Assembly: GCA_021495925.1 (NCBI GenBank)
Contig: JAKEKT010000025.1
Location: 310,001 to 374,000 of the forward strand
Direction of reading: 5' to 3'
Length of the DNA: 64,000 nt
Source of the DNA: Diplodia intermedia
Lineage: Eukaryota; Ascomycota; Dothideomycetes; Botryosphaeriales; Botryosphaeriaceae
Below, piece after piece: positions 1 to 10,522 of this stretch; position 1 is the first letter of the stretch, and each line of letters begins with the position of its first letter. The position numbers and the translations under genes are program-made. The notes under the pieces were generated by a model. That model ran no database searches, was not told the origin of the DNA, and saw only the letters and a list, made by a program, of their open reading frames with translations.

Positions 1-144
1 GTTCAAATGCTGTGGCGTGAGAGCGTTCAGTGGCTTGATGGTGGTCCAAAGACGTAGCCGGCGGGTGAGCTGGCTAAGCTGAACAGCAAGCTCCTCTGCG
101 TTTCCAGTCTCGGAGCCATATGTCACCAGGGCGGAGTGGGCCAT
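1..144 (-). CDS. TAH18: NADPH-dependent diflavin oxidoreductase Tah18-like, N-terminus (partial)
   Basis: The minus strand from the ATG at 142-144 reads open to the window edge for 48 codons. The start has the FMN-binding flavodoxin loop Y-G-S-E-T-G-N-A-E-E-L-A, then S-Q-L-T-R-R-L-R-L. That layout, beginning about ten residues after Met, matches the N-terminus of Tah18/NDOR1. In the known family this protein passes electrons from NADPH through FAD and FMN to Dre2 in cytosolic iron-sulfur cluster assembly. Only the first part of the FMN domain is present; the FAD and NADPH domains lie outside the window. Cytochrome P450 reductase or sulfite reductase share the loop, but they usually carry longer N-termini. 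The identity is therefore likely but rests on a short segment. Confidence 0.7.
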   Translation of the reverse strand, partial: MAHSALVTYGSETGNAEELAVQLSQLTRRLRLWTTIKPLNALTPQHLN

Positions 145-407
145 GAGGGCGGGGTAGAGTTGGGGGAGAGGTGACGGTTCTTTTTTGGTGTTGCGGCGAC
201 ATCAGGCGCGAAGATCGGCCTGGAGCCTGCGTTTTTAGGTTTGGCGGCGGGGCAAATCAGTGCGAGGTCGGAAGTCGGCGGCGCACCATTTGCTCGCGCT
301 GTGAAACCACCGGATGGGTGCTTTTGGCGAAGCTCTTGGTCAATTGCACTCACATTTGCCCTTGAGGCATCCAAGGGAGGCGAAGTTCTTTTTTTAGGTG
401 CCTACAA

Positions 408-468
408 ATTTGACCCCCCCATTTCCAATATTTGACCCCCCCTTCGCCGATTATTGACCCCCCCCCCT
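408..468. repeat. Three spaced TTGAC(C)n motifs
   Basis: The word TTGAC followed by seven or more C occurs at about 409-420, 431-442 and 454-468, with short dissimilar spacers. The origin is not clear. It could be a decayed element end or simple slippage. Confidence 0.5.
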
Positions 469-915
469 CCCCACCTACCATCTATCACACCCAAATTAAC
501 TGTGATTCCCACGCAACTTTTTTCTAGGCATTTATATATGCCTTTCTTAACATGTGCGAAGTTGCATCGCGATACGATCGATATATAAGACGTGGTGTTA
601 ATAGAAGTCTCGCTCTGCTAAATTTAAGTAAAGTAGTGTTCCTTGGGTGTCCGTGCGGAAGCTTACCTACATAGGCTTAGCCCCGAGGATTATCAATATT
701 CCGGCCGGCGCGGCAACACCCGATCTTCCGTCCGGCCGATCTTCTTAACCCTCGTCCGTAATAGCTACTCATCTATCTAACTACCGTCCCACCACCGTCG
801 CGTTGATAGGTGGGCTTGCTAGCGATAAGATCTTGGCGAATTCTCCGGATTTGCTTAGCAATTTAGTAGTAAAAACTGGAGAAGAGAATAGGTTGCTCTC
901 CTGCCGGGCTTGGGT

Positions 916-940
916 GGGGGGGGGGGGGGGGGGGGGGGGG
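916..940 (+). repeat. Poly-G run of 25
   Basis: An uninterrupted run of 25 G. It could form quadruplex structures and is a typical place for length errors in sequencing and assembly. Confidence 0.9.
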
Positions 941-1592
941 CTGTCGAATTCATTTCGTGTGGGGCAGGCAGGCAGGCAGCGCGTGTCTGGCGCGGGAGGA
1001 AAGGTGGCGGAGCTTCCGATCCATCGCGGCCGTCCAGCGGCCTTGGGGACGGCGGGGGAGAGATGGCATGGGCGTGGGTTTGGTCGCGTCGCGCGCAGTT
1101 TTATACCACCGCGTTGTTTGATCCCGTGGGAGGGGGGGAGAGGTGCTTTCGGGCGTGTCTGGCGGTGCCGGGGATTGGGGCGTTGGATGTGTGGTTGAAG
1201 GTTTATAGTGCGGCGTCGAAGGATAAGAGGGTTGATGGGAGGGGTTAGCGGTTTTTTATGCGGTCGCATGAGATGGGAGGACAGGACGTTGGCGAGGAAG
1301 GTTGCGTATTTGCCTGCGATGGTGTGGAGGGCGCTTGTTTGAGTGTTGGGAGGGGAGTGAGGGGTTCGGACGTTGTCTCATTGGCGTGCGGAAGCATGAG
1401 GCTCGTTTTCGGAGAGAGGAAGCATGTTCCTCGATAGTAATATTTAATCACTTGGGCGAGAAAATAAAATAAGTAATTTCTCTTTCTTCAAAGCTGCCCA
1501 GCAGACAAAACATGGTCACTCTACCACTAACATTCTAACATTCACTACCTACACATTACACATTACCCTAACAATCCTTCCATCACCTCCAC

Positions 1593-2583
1593 TCACAAAG
1601 TACCGCACTTTATCAGGTTATACTCAATGAAACTCGTATCCACCCTCACCCCCCAAGCACCGTGCCACCTCCTGCCCTCTCCGTCCCGGTCCCTCACCAG
1701 ATCCCCCGGATACACCTCCCCGCTCGCCCAAACCCCGCCCTTGACCACCACCGGCTTCCACGGCGCCTGCGAGATGACGGTATCAAACAGCCTCACCTGC
1801 CTATCACAGCCCTTCATGGGATCCACAAACGACGGCTGGTTAGTGACATTGACGAAGAAAGACAACGGATACGGATTGACGTTCTCGGCGCCCGTTCCGC
1901 CGGCGGTGGCGAAAGTGGTGGTGAAGACCTTGTCGCCGAATTCTTTCTTGGCGTCGAGGTGCGTCAACATCGACGCCGGCATCATGCTGGCGTATCCGTC
2001 GCACGGCGGGTCGAAGTTGACGGGCAGCACGCGGGTGCCGTAGGCGACGGAGCCGGCGATGGCGATGGGGTTGTCGGCGGAGATGGCTTGGATGGGGGCG
2101 TAGCGGAACAGGGTCGACGTGTTGGCCTCCGGGATGGAGAGGAAGGGGTATTCGATGGAGATGCGCTGATGGAGCGGTTAGATGCTTCTTTTCGGGACGG
2201 ATGTGGCGTTTGCTTACGGTGAAATCCGGGATGCTGAGGCCTTTGGCTCGCACGTCGTGGTCGACGACGGCTTGGATGAGGGCGGGGTACATGTCGATGG
2301 GGAAGTAAGGGAGCAGCGAACCGTAGGCGGCGGTTTCGATGATGTATTTCTCGTCGATGATGCGCCGGGCTTCGGCGAGCGGGATGGGGAGTATGGCGAG
2401 GGTGCCGTTGATGGTGCCCGTGGGGTTTTCGCCGCCGGTGATGGGGATGGGGTTGGGCTGCGATTCAGAGCGGCATGTCAGGCTGGCGCTGGCGGCGCCG
2501 AAGCACAGCGTCGCGAGGACGGAGACGGCAGCGAGCAACATGGTGGATGTAGTGGGGAAAGAGGAAAGGCGAGAGCGGGTCAT
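1593..2583 (-). CDS. Secreted protein of unknown function
   Basis: Two exons (2583-2218 and 2165-1593) joined by a 52-base intron with donor GTAAGC give 312 residues in a clean frame. The start at 2583 is followed within 14 residues by a second Met that opens a signal peptide (hydrophobic core L-L-A-A-V-S-V-L, cleavage probably after A-S-A). I favour one of these two starts over an upstream Met at 2676. The mature part has several N-glycosylation sequons (N-G-T, N-T-S, N-V-T) and a few Cys, as expected of an extracellular protein. I do not recognise the family. The barrel-like middle is faintly reminiscent of acetoacetate-decarboxylase-like folds, but that is only an impression. The divergent neighbour at 3025 is a membrane protein. 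Confidence 0.7.
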
Positions 2584-3024
2584 TTTATCGGCCTCGAACT
2601 GGCCACGCTGGCGGGGTGGGATAGAAACCGGGGTCCAATAGCAGTGACGCCATTGTGCAGTGGTTGAGAGCCGCATCCCCTTTCGCTATAAGTCTAAATT
2701 TTAGCTTGATGGCCGCTATTCCGCTCCGAGATGGCGGCGCCGCTGATCATGTCCACTACGCAGCTGAAGGATTAGGAGATACATTCACCGCCTGAGACTG
2801 TGTCACGATGATAATACCGACTATGACAATTGTAGGCTGCCGCTCTCACGCACCGCGTGCTCCGACTTCCACATGCGGCATCTCCGCAACAGTCCTACCC
2901 GGCGACGGCTCCCCGACCCCGGTCGACGCTCCCCGCATTTTACAGCCGAGCGCATCCGCCAACAGATATATTCTCGTCTGACATCAGCTTCACTCAACAA
3001 TCTCCAACCTCTTCACATCGAACC
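2584..3024. promoter_or_regulatory. Divergent promoter region
   Basis: About 440 bases separate the starts of the secreted protein (minus) and the polytopic membrane protein (plus). No gene or clear binding site is visible. Confidence 0.4.
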
Positions 3025-4246
3025 ATGGTCAATCTCAACCTCTCCACGACGGTGCTGCTCCCAGCCCTCCTGGCGGCCGGAGCAACCACCACCATGGTCT
3101 TCAGCGTCAACAACGGCATGTTCCCCAAAATCACCGACATCGTCGACAACCCCGCCATCACCACCATGCCCGGCACCGACGGCGCCGTGCCTCTCACGCG
3201 CGAGTGGACCGGCATAGCCGCCCTCGACCGGCAGTTCACCGTGCTGCTCGTCTTCTTCTGGCAGCTGCTGGACGGCCGCCATCCGGCCGGCACGCTGCAG
3301 GCCGCCCACTTCTTCGGCCAGATGGGCGCGTACTGGACGCTGATGCAGCTGGAAGCGAAGCGCGAGGGCAACAAGCGACGGATCATCGCGTAGTAAGCAA
3401 GCGATCCATGCCCTCTCGGCAACGACGACGACATCACTGACGCCGCCCCGCAGCACCACGCTCATCGGCCTCCTCTACCAAAACATATCCGTCGCCATCA
3501 CCATCCCGCTCTGGTGCCTCGCCCACCTCCTCACCCTCCCCGCCCGGCCCACCTCGTCCACCCTCACCGCCGCCCTCTCCATCGACCCCGTCGAGGCGCG
3601 CATCCTCCCGTGGGCCATGACGCTCGGCTACATCCTCCCCTCCGTCGCCATGGCCGTGCCGCCATCCCAGTACGCCCCCAACCTCCCCGCGCAAACGCAG
3701 CAGTACCTCGCCACGGCATGGCAAGTATTCCCGCTCTGGACCGCCCTCTCCAGCGCCTTGATCCTGCGTCCCATCTTCACCTCCACCACCACCTCCACCA
3801 CCAATCCCGCAACAACGAAAACAAAACCAACAACGACAACCCCACCCCACCTCTTCGCCCTCCTCCTCGCCACCATCCCGCACGCCGCCACCCTCGCCCT
3901 CTCCCTCACCGCCTTCCTCCTCCCCACCCTCTTCCACGCCCCCACATCATTCCACCCCCTCGCCGTCTTCCTGCCGCGGTACTCGCCCCCCGACGCCGCT
4001 CCCGTCTCGCTCGCCGCGGGCGTGCACCGCTTCATGCAGTGGGACGAGGCCGTCAGCGGCGCGGCGAGCGTGGTGTGGGCGGCGACGGTGTACCTGCGGG
4101 ACGCGCGGACGAAGGGGGGCGAGGGGCGGTGGGGGGTGGGCGGGGTGGCGGCGCGGGCGGTGGGGTGGAGCGTCGTGGGGGGCCCGGCGGCGGCGGCGGT
4201 CGTGTTGGTTTGGGGGAGGGACGAGGTCGTGTTTGCGAGTCTGTGA
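3025..4246 (+). CDS. Polytopic membrane protein, unknown function
   Basis: Two exons (3025-3392 and 3454-4246; donor GTAAGC, acceptor CCGCAG) give 386 residues, with a Tyr codon split across the junction. The protein starts with a hydrophobic segment (T-V-L-L-P-A-L-L-A-A-G-A). Further hydrophobic stretches lie near residues 70-90, 125-150, 190-210, 225-245, 260-300 and 340-385, so six to eight membrane helices are likely. No signature motif is recognised. Small fungal integral membrane proteins of this size include terpene-cyclase-like proteins found in secondary-metabolite clusters, but I see no residues that prove that. It sits about 4 kb from the putative cluster and its promoter lacks the cluster motif. 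Confidence 0.75.
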
Positions 4247-4874
4247 GGAAATTGCTTTTTTTTTTTCTCTTTTTCCCTTTCTCTCTTTCTGTTTGAAGGT
4301 GGCGTTTTGGGTGTTGGAGAGAGAGAGAGTGGAAACGAGGTTTGCTGATTGTTGCGGAGGCAGTAGGAGTAGCAGGACGGATGGGAGTGGGACGCCGAGA
4401 ACGGCGGCGGCGGCTGATTCGGGCATCGAGGAATACTTCCTGCTCGATATGATCAAGTATATCAAACCGGAAATTGAGGTTTGAAACCTCTCTTTGACTG
4501 GGAAGCGAGCGGTCGGTCGTTCCGCAGGGTCCATTCTCCTCTCTCGACGCAATACCACGGGTCAGACCGTACGTAATTTCTTCCGGAAGACAACCGAGCA
4601 ACACGGCCATACTTTTTTTTTTTTTAATTTTTTGTTGGGCAAAGTATGGCCCTTCAACAATCGTCATCCTCGGGCACACATTTTAGCATTTCGGAACAGC
4701 TTCTCCACCTTGGCACAGCTGGCCGGCACGATCAACGAACAGGAGACGAGAGGTGAATCATCATGATCAAAAATAGCTGGCTGGCTAGCACGCCTCAGCC
4801 GCTGCACTTCTCATTACCAATAAAACCCTCCCACACTTCATCTACCCAAACCGAACTCTCCACTTCCTACACCA
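4247..4874. other. Intergenic, convergent 3' ends
   Basis: The 3' flanks of two converging genes. T runs at about 4257-4270 and 4611-4625 are the only notable features. No gene is visible. Confidence 0.4.
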
Positions 4875-6865
4875 TCAACCAAACCTCGGCTTGAACAACC
4901 TCTCCCTCCCCCTCCTCATCAGCTTCCTCTTACCCTCAGTCCCATTCGCCACCGGATCCGGCGCATTCAGGGTCGTATTATACGTAGCATCGCTCGGCAG
5001 CACCTCAAACTGCACCGTCTTATTCCCCTCCCTATATTCACTCGTCGGCGTCCCCACGGTGACATAGCCCTTGCCCACGGCCTCCTTCCCGGTCGCCAGA
5101 TCGACGCCCGCGATCGCGCGCTCGAACATCTCCAGCGCGACGACGGGCTGGTAAAACGGGACCTCGTGGCCGCTCTCGTAAATGCGGACGAAGGCGAAGG
5201 CGCCCGCCTGGCGCACCTGGCCGTGCGCGACGCCGTCGCTGGTCTCGACGTCGACGAAACCCGCGGCGTCGTAGCCGTCCGCACCGATCAGCTCGGCCAC
5301 GGCCTGGCCGCCCAGCCAGTTGCAGTTGTAGTCGGCGTCGCCGAAATACAGAGTCACGCTGACATTGCGGGCGAGCAGCGCGCGCACGTCCTCGACCGTG
5401 TTCATGCGGCGGTCGTCGTCGCCGGTCGAGGCGAAGGCGGTGCCGACGGCGTTGTTGGACTCGGAGAAGTTGACGTAGGCGCCGATGGCGTGCTGCACCG
5501 CGGGCGTGTTGAGGTAGTCGACGTAGAACGAGTACGGGAACGGGTCCGGCGTCAGCTCGCGGAAGTCGTACTCGTCGCGGCCCGAGTAGATGTCGTACAG
5601 GTTCTCGACCTCCCGGTAGCAGAAGTTGTCGGCGGCGGCGCAGACCTCGTTGAGGCCGCTCGTGTAGCAGGCGAGCGTCTGGTCGTAGCAGTTGCCCTCG
5701 CCGTAGAGGTTGTTGTACCACATTTCGGCGACGGTGGCGTTGAAGGGGTCGTAGTCGTACGTGTGGCCCGGCGAGATGGAGAAGTTGTAGTAGGCCTGGT
5801 ATTGGAGCAGCGGGTCGAACCAGCCGTTGCCGATGAGGACGGATTGCAGGTCGATGGTGATGGCGTCGGTGATGTTCTTGGCGTTTTGTTGCTCGATGTA
5901 CTCTGGTGCATGTTAGTTCGTCGTTTTCTCCTTGGATCTGGCGCACTCACCGCTAAACACAGGGGCGTAGTGGCCGCCATAACTCTCGGTGGTGAAGTGG
6001 AACCCGTTCTGCGAGTACTCGGGGAAGGCACCCATGAAACCCTGCAGCGTCTTCCAGAAGTTAGGGGCGGCATTGTCGGTCGAGTTGGCCGTCAGGGTCA
6101 AGTTCGGGTACGAATAAGTGCCGCAGTCGGAGGCGTAGTCGGGGCACGTGGCGTTGGGCAGGGTGACGATGTCGCCCTGGTCAGACGTGTAGGCCGACAC
6201 GGGGATCGAGTAGGAGAAGCCGACTTGGGTGGGTTGGTCGATGAAGAGCTGGATCGAAAGGGGTTAGCGGAATGGGGCCGCGGCTGGAGGGCGTTGCTCA
6301 CCATGTTGCTGGCGTTGCTCCACGAGTACGGGTTGTTGTAGACGTTGCCGTCGATGTCAATGCCGCAGGGGCCGAGTTCCTGGAAGAGCCCGATCATGGA
6401 CGAGCTTCCGGGGCCTGCATGCAGCTGTCAATTGCCCGTCGTCCTGTGGATTCGCGGGGGAAAGAGCATACCTCCATTGATCCACACGGTCAGCGGGGCC
6501 GTCGTCGGGTCCTGGTTGCGCGCCTCGAAGAACCACCTGCAAATCAGCAATCGAACCTCGCCAGCTCCAAGTGTCGCACATACCAGAAGATGTGCTGGTC
6601 CTCGGCCACGTCGGCGTAGCCCGAGAAACTCTTGACGTCAGGATCCGTCTCGCAGATGCCCGTGGGAACCTGTCTCAACCGAGTCAGACAATTGCCATCC
6701 GACAGCAAGACAGATGGCAAAACGCACCTCCTTGTACCGCACATTGACCCCAGCAGCGCCCTTCTTGAGCGTCAGGTTCGTCGGCGCCGTCACGAACTGG
6801 GCGGAAACGGCGTAGGGCAGCACGGCTGTTGCCGCGACGGCAATGGTTGTGAAGAGTGATGGCAT
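4875..6865 (-). CDS. Secreted serine carboxypeptidase (peptidase family S10)
   Basis: A multi-exon gene (about six exons) whose fragments join into one S10 carboxypeptidase. It starts with a signal peptide (M-P-S-L-F-T-T-I-A-V-A-A-T-A-V-L, then A-V-S-A-Q). The substrate-binding motif W-I-N-G-G-P-G-S-S-S is at about 6440-6500. The catalytic Ser lies in T-E-S-Y-G-G-H-Y-A-P (about 5970), the Asp in Y-F-G-D-A-D-Y-N-C-N-W (about 5320) and the His in E-S-G-H-E-V-P-F (about 5160). All three catalytic residues are present. The family removes C-terminal amino acids at acid pH in the vacuole or outside the cell. The many N-x-S/T sites and lack of a retention signal favour secretion. Introns fall near 6545-6580, 6420-6475, 6245-6300, 5900-5950 and 6670-6730. 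It is probably not part of the cluster, though a role in processing a peptide product cannot be excluded. Confidence 0.9.
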
Positions 6866-7492
6866 TGTCGCTTCGACCAGGGCGGAGGAGGGCGAGGAGA
6901 CGGACGGAAGGCGGCGGCGCGAGGGAAGAGCGCTGGAAGGGAAGCCATGACGGGGGTCCGGCGGTGCCTAAATAAATACGGCGGCGGCGAGTCAATGACG
7001 GCGGCGTGCGCGTCAGCGTCCTTCTGCGCCGACGTCGTCGTCCAAATTGCGAGCCGTGTTGCGCGGCGTAGCGCGGTGTGGCACCCGATTACGTGCAGCC
7101 CCGCGATAAGCCGCGGAGAGTCAGGATTCAGGAACCGCTAGTCCCAAACAGGCAGCTCGTGGCAGCCGATTAAGCTTCGGCAAAAGCTTGCATCGCCCAA
7201 TGATATTAATACGCTCGTCTCCGCCCCGGTGGTGGCTTCCCTCCTGCCCTCATCCTTGCGTCGGCTGTATGGATTATTCCGTGCATTGCTCGTACCGCTA
7301 TCGTGGGCTGATAAATCTCGGGGACATCCGCCGCTTCTCGGAAACAACACTCACTGAATTACTCTGGCCACAAACTCGGTGGCACACAAAGACTTGCGCA
7401 AGAATTGAGCAATACAATAACCTCACCTCCCACTGGATTGCAACAATTAACAAGGTAAGTAACAAGTACAGGTATACCAAGGACCTCTATAT
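6866..7492. other. Intergenic upstream of the carboxypeptidase
   Basis: The promoter side of the carboxypeptidase. No gene or clear motif is seen. Confidence 0.35.
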
Positions 7493-7719
7493 CTAAGCCG
7501 CAACAGTGACCAGGAACTCCCCACTAAACGGGTAATCAACATGCCCCTTACGCTGAACCGGCATATAAAACGTCGACAGATCGTTCGGCGCAGCTAAGTC
7601 CAAACACTAGATCCAGCGTCGAAACAAAATACCTCCCAAACGCCACCAACACATCGTGCCCCTTGTACTCCTTATCAACAGCCCGCCTAGCCGACTCCCC
7701 ATCAAAACCGCCAGCCACG
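7493..7719 (-). pseudogene. Remnant of an old yellow enzyme (NADH:flavin oxidoreductase), C-terminal end
   Basis: On the minus strand from 7718, one frame reads V-A-G-G-F-D, then E-Y-K-G-H-D-V-L-V-A-F-G-R-Y-F-V-S-T-L-D-L. This is the FMN-phosphate-binding C-terminal segment of old yellow enzymes. A second frame then reads S-T-F-Y-M-P-V-Q and H-V-D-Y-P-F-S-G-E-F, and ends at the TAG at 7493-7495. These two blocks are normally continuous with about eight residues between them. Here the frame changes and that linker is missing, and a 14-base intron is not credible. Nothing upstream resembles the barrel, so this is a broken tail. It lies at the left edge of the putative cluster, next to the ATP-grasp gene. 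Confidence 0.75.
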
Positions 7720-8077
7720 ATTTATACACTGTTTACTTTCTCCCGGGACACTGACCGGCGCGTTTGAAACTTCCTTCAAGCCAGTCTCCAAGTTGGTTTA
7801 TCATCCCCAATCCGGTCATGTGATGGAATTGGGTAGAAATCGGAGTGCCGGTTTGGCGACAAGGTCTATGTGCAAGCCGCCACTGCTGAACTTCAGGCAG
7901 TGATGGATCAGCTTGATTGCCATTTTCCCATCTAATATCTGACCCGATCGTTGCGTTTACGACGGTAAAGGGTATACACACCTGGAGCGAGTTTTCCACG
8001 AAAGACTAAGCATGCCAAGAGAAGCCATCACTTCATTGCGACCATTCACTCGGCAGATGAAATTCTCCTCCTGTACA
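7720..8077. other. Intergenic between enzyme remnant and ATP-grasp gene
   Basis: An 88-codon minus-strand frame (7733-7999) is present but resembles nothing I recognise. No further old yellow enzyme sequence is seen. Confidence 0.35.
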
Positions 8078-9821
8078 TTACGCTATCTTGAAAGTCCAAG
8101 CACTCCTGATCTCGTCTCGCAAGGAAATGAGATGGGCCCGTCCTTCTCTAGAGAACATTATCAGCGTGACCAAGAAAGACAAATGCTTAGCCTCAGGTCC
8201 CGGAACGACGTCGCCTTTGCTGAACCAACATCGGTGTTCCACAATATGGTCAATCAGGTCGGGTCGGCGCCGTCCAACATCCTCAAGACTGTCAATGGCC
8301 AACAGCGTCCCGCCCCTGGGGGCAGTCACGTAAGTGAACATGGTGTCCGCCTGAGGGGCGTCCCGGAAGGGACAAGCCAGAGCCCGCTGCCGGGCCTTGT
8401 CGCCGATGGCGCCGAGCAGATGGAGGGCGTAGTAGTCGACGCCGTACGCAAACGCCGTGGCGACGGAACTCTCGAAGCCGGGCGGGCGGGCATTGACCTC
8501 GATCACGAACACCGAGGGCTTGCCTTCATCGGTCGCCTCTCGCGGACGGAGGTCCCACACCGCCGCTTCCCCGGCATCTGCGTATTCCATCGACGACCGA
8601 CGCACGCGCGCCTCGACGTGGAAAACGCCGTTCTCGAAGCCCATGGCCCGCACGGCGCGCAGCAGCTCCACGCGCAGCATGTCCAGCTCCTCCGGCGGCA
8701 ACTTCGACGGCAGCACGACCAGCGTCTCCTGAAAGTTAGCCGCGACGCCCGCCCGGGGCGGCGCGTCGGCGGAGCAGGGGAAGTCGTCGGCGACCTCGCA
8801 GAACAGGACCTCGCCGTCGACGAGGACGAAGTTGGCGTCGACCTCGGGCCCGTCGACGTACGGCTCGACGACGACGGGGCACTCGACGACGAAGCGGCCG
8901 ACCTCGCGCCGGCGCGCCTTGTCGACGGCCGCCAGCAGCCCCGCCTCGCCGTCGACCCGCGACACGCAGTCGCTGCGCCACCCCAGCGCCGGCTTGACCA
9001 CCAGCGGGTACGCCAGCGGCGGCGCCCCGCCCTCGCTCAACCTGTCCGCCATCTCCGCCGCGCCGGCCACGCGCATCACCGCCCCACCACCACCACAACA
9101 CTCCCTCGTCTCAAACTTATCCGTCGCCACCCCAAACGCCCGCACCCCCTCCCCCCTTAACCCCAACCGCCCAACCGCCTCCGCCACCCCAACAAGATGC
9201 CGATCCTCCAACGTAACAACGCCATCCACACCCCCATCCACCCCCCGCAACGCCTCCACCACCCTCCCCGCAAACCCCGCGCCCGGCGTCAGGTCGAACG
9301 GCACGAAGGCGTCGCGCAGTGACTCGTCCGACTCGAGCCAGTGCCCCGCCGCGTCCAGCACGACCAGATCGATGCCCAGCGCCCGCGCGGCGGCGAGGAC
9401 GGGCGAGGCGAGGTGCGGGTCTGCGCGGCCTTCGATGAGGGCGAGGCGGGGGCGTTTGGTGCGCGGGGGGTCCGGTAGGAGCCAGGGGAGGTTGAGGCGG
9501 TTGGTGAGGGAGGTTTCGAGGGCGGAGAGGGCGGCGGCGGTGGGGAGGGAGGGGGATGATGCGGTGGTGGTGGTTGTGGTGGTTGTGTTGGTGGCCACGG
9601 TGACGCAGCCGATGGAGCGGCGGAGGAGCGTGGCGAGGGGGGTGTTGTCGTCGTCGAGGCCGTCGTCGAGACCGGCGAAGGCGGAGACGCGGTCGTACGG
9701 GCCGACGAAGCCGGCGGCGTGGGCCGTCCAGATGTCGCCGCGGAGGCGCTGGGCGAGGATGTCGGAGCGGACGATGTGGCCGTCGATGCGCGGGAGGATG
9801 AGTTTGAAGCTCGCGGTGCGG

Positions 9822-9889
<68 letters not shown>

Positions 9890-10264
9890 GTCGAGGTTGC
9901 GGATGCCGTCGGCGAGGTAGGTCGATGCCGGGGATGAGGGGGAAAGTGGGCTTGGTGTTGAAGTGCCGTTGGCGTCGCTGTCTGCGGCGGTGATGACGAT
10001 GTCTGCGGTCTGGAAAATTGGCGATGGGAGAGAAGGTGGCGGTTTGTTGAGGCGCCAGAGACAGTTGAGTTTGCTGCCGTGACCGGGAAGCTCGAGGCAG
10101 GTCCTGTGGATTTGTCCAGACTCCCCTGGGTTCTGATCAAGGACAAGCTCCGTTCGAGACATTTTTTGATTGTTGCGTGGTGGAGAGGGGCTTCCCTTGT
10201 TGGAGAAGTCTATCCGAACCAAATAAGGAACAGAAGTTGCTATGAAGTCCCCGTGCTCGTTCAC
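8078..10264 (-). CDS. ATP-grasp ligase (carboxylate-amine/amino-acid ligase type)
   Basis: A single open frame of 728 codons. The second half is an ATP-grasp domain. Its parts are a lysine strand P-L-V-V-K-P-A-L-G-W, the hinge V-E-P-Y-V-D-G-P-E-V-D-A-N-F, a C-E-V-A-D-D-F strand, F-H-V-E-A-R, and the metal-binding strand F-V-I-E-V-N-A-R-P-P-G. In this superfamily such enzymes activate a carboxylate as acyl phosphate and join it to an amine; the size and layout recall carnosine-synthase-like ligases. The N-terminal 100 residues are poorly conserved and contain a pure CAA repeat coding about 22 Gln. The start is uncertain: Met 35 (codon at 10160-10162) is a good alternative to Met 1. It is divergent from the synthetase-like gene and shares its promoter. 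Peptide-bond formation in a small-molecule pathway is inferred from context. Confidence 0.85.
9823..9888 (-). repeat. Pure CAA trinucleotide repeat (22 units) coding polyGln
   Basis: 66 bases of uninterrupted repeat, TTG on the plus strand and CAA in the gene, inside the weakly conserved N-terminal part of the ATP-grasp protein. A codon-pure tract is expected to be length-variable between strains. Confidence 0.9.
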
Positions 10265-10522
10265 TTTTCCATGTTCATATCATCAAAAGTCACGCTGCCG
10301 CTAAGTTGAGGTCATCATGTGTCAGCATGAAAGGCAACGTTCATGCCGTAAGCCATGTCAGTCATGACGTGTTCGGGGTTTCACGTAAGCGTGATCGCAA
10401 ATGTCACGTGGAAGCACACGTCGCTGTCTTTGCCATGGCCATATCAAGTCCTGCAAATACGTATAATAGTATCATCGGCGACCTCTTTCTGTTTCGATTG
10501 GAGCCGTTCATATAACCTATCC
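10265..10522. promoter_or_regulatory. Divergent promoter, ATP-grasp / synthetase-like pair
   Basis: 258 bases between two divergent starts. GTCAGCA occurs at 10321-10327, with a near match TGTCAGTCATGACG around 10357-10370 and a TCACGTG box at about 10404. These fit binding of basic-region factors. Confidence 0.5.

Larger units (their letters stand above)
145..1592. other. Intergenic region with homopolymer tracts
   Basis: No convincing gene is visible. The stretch holds three copies of a TTGAC-plus-C-run motif near 408-468, an AT-rich patch at about 480-620 and a 25-base G run at 916-940. The open frames around the G run are low complexity and look like by-products of the composition. Confidence 0.5.

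Noticed and set aside
781..1269. Open frames on both strands around the G run
   Set aside because: They are low complexity (Pro or Gly runs) produced by the homopolymer and have no conserved features.
4875..6865. Including the carboxypeptidase and the membrane protein in the cluster
   Set aside because: Their promoters lack the shared word arrays and a gap with an enzyme relic separates them, so I set the cluster border at the ATP-grasp gene.
7733..7999. 88-codon minus-strand frame next to the old yellow enzyme remnant
   Set aside because: It matches neither the missing part of that enzyme nor any family I know, so it is not listed as a gene.
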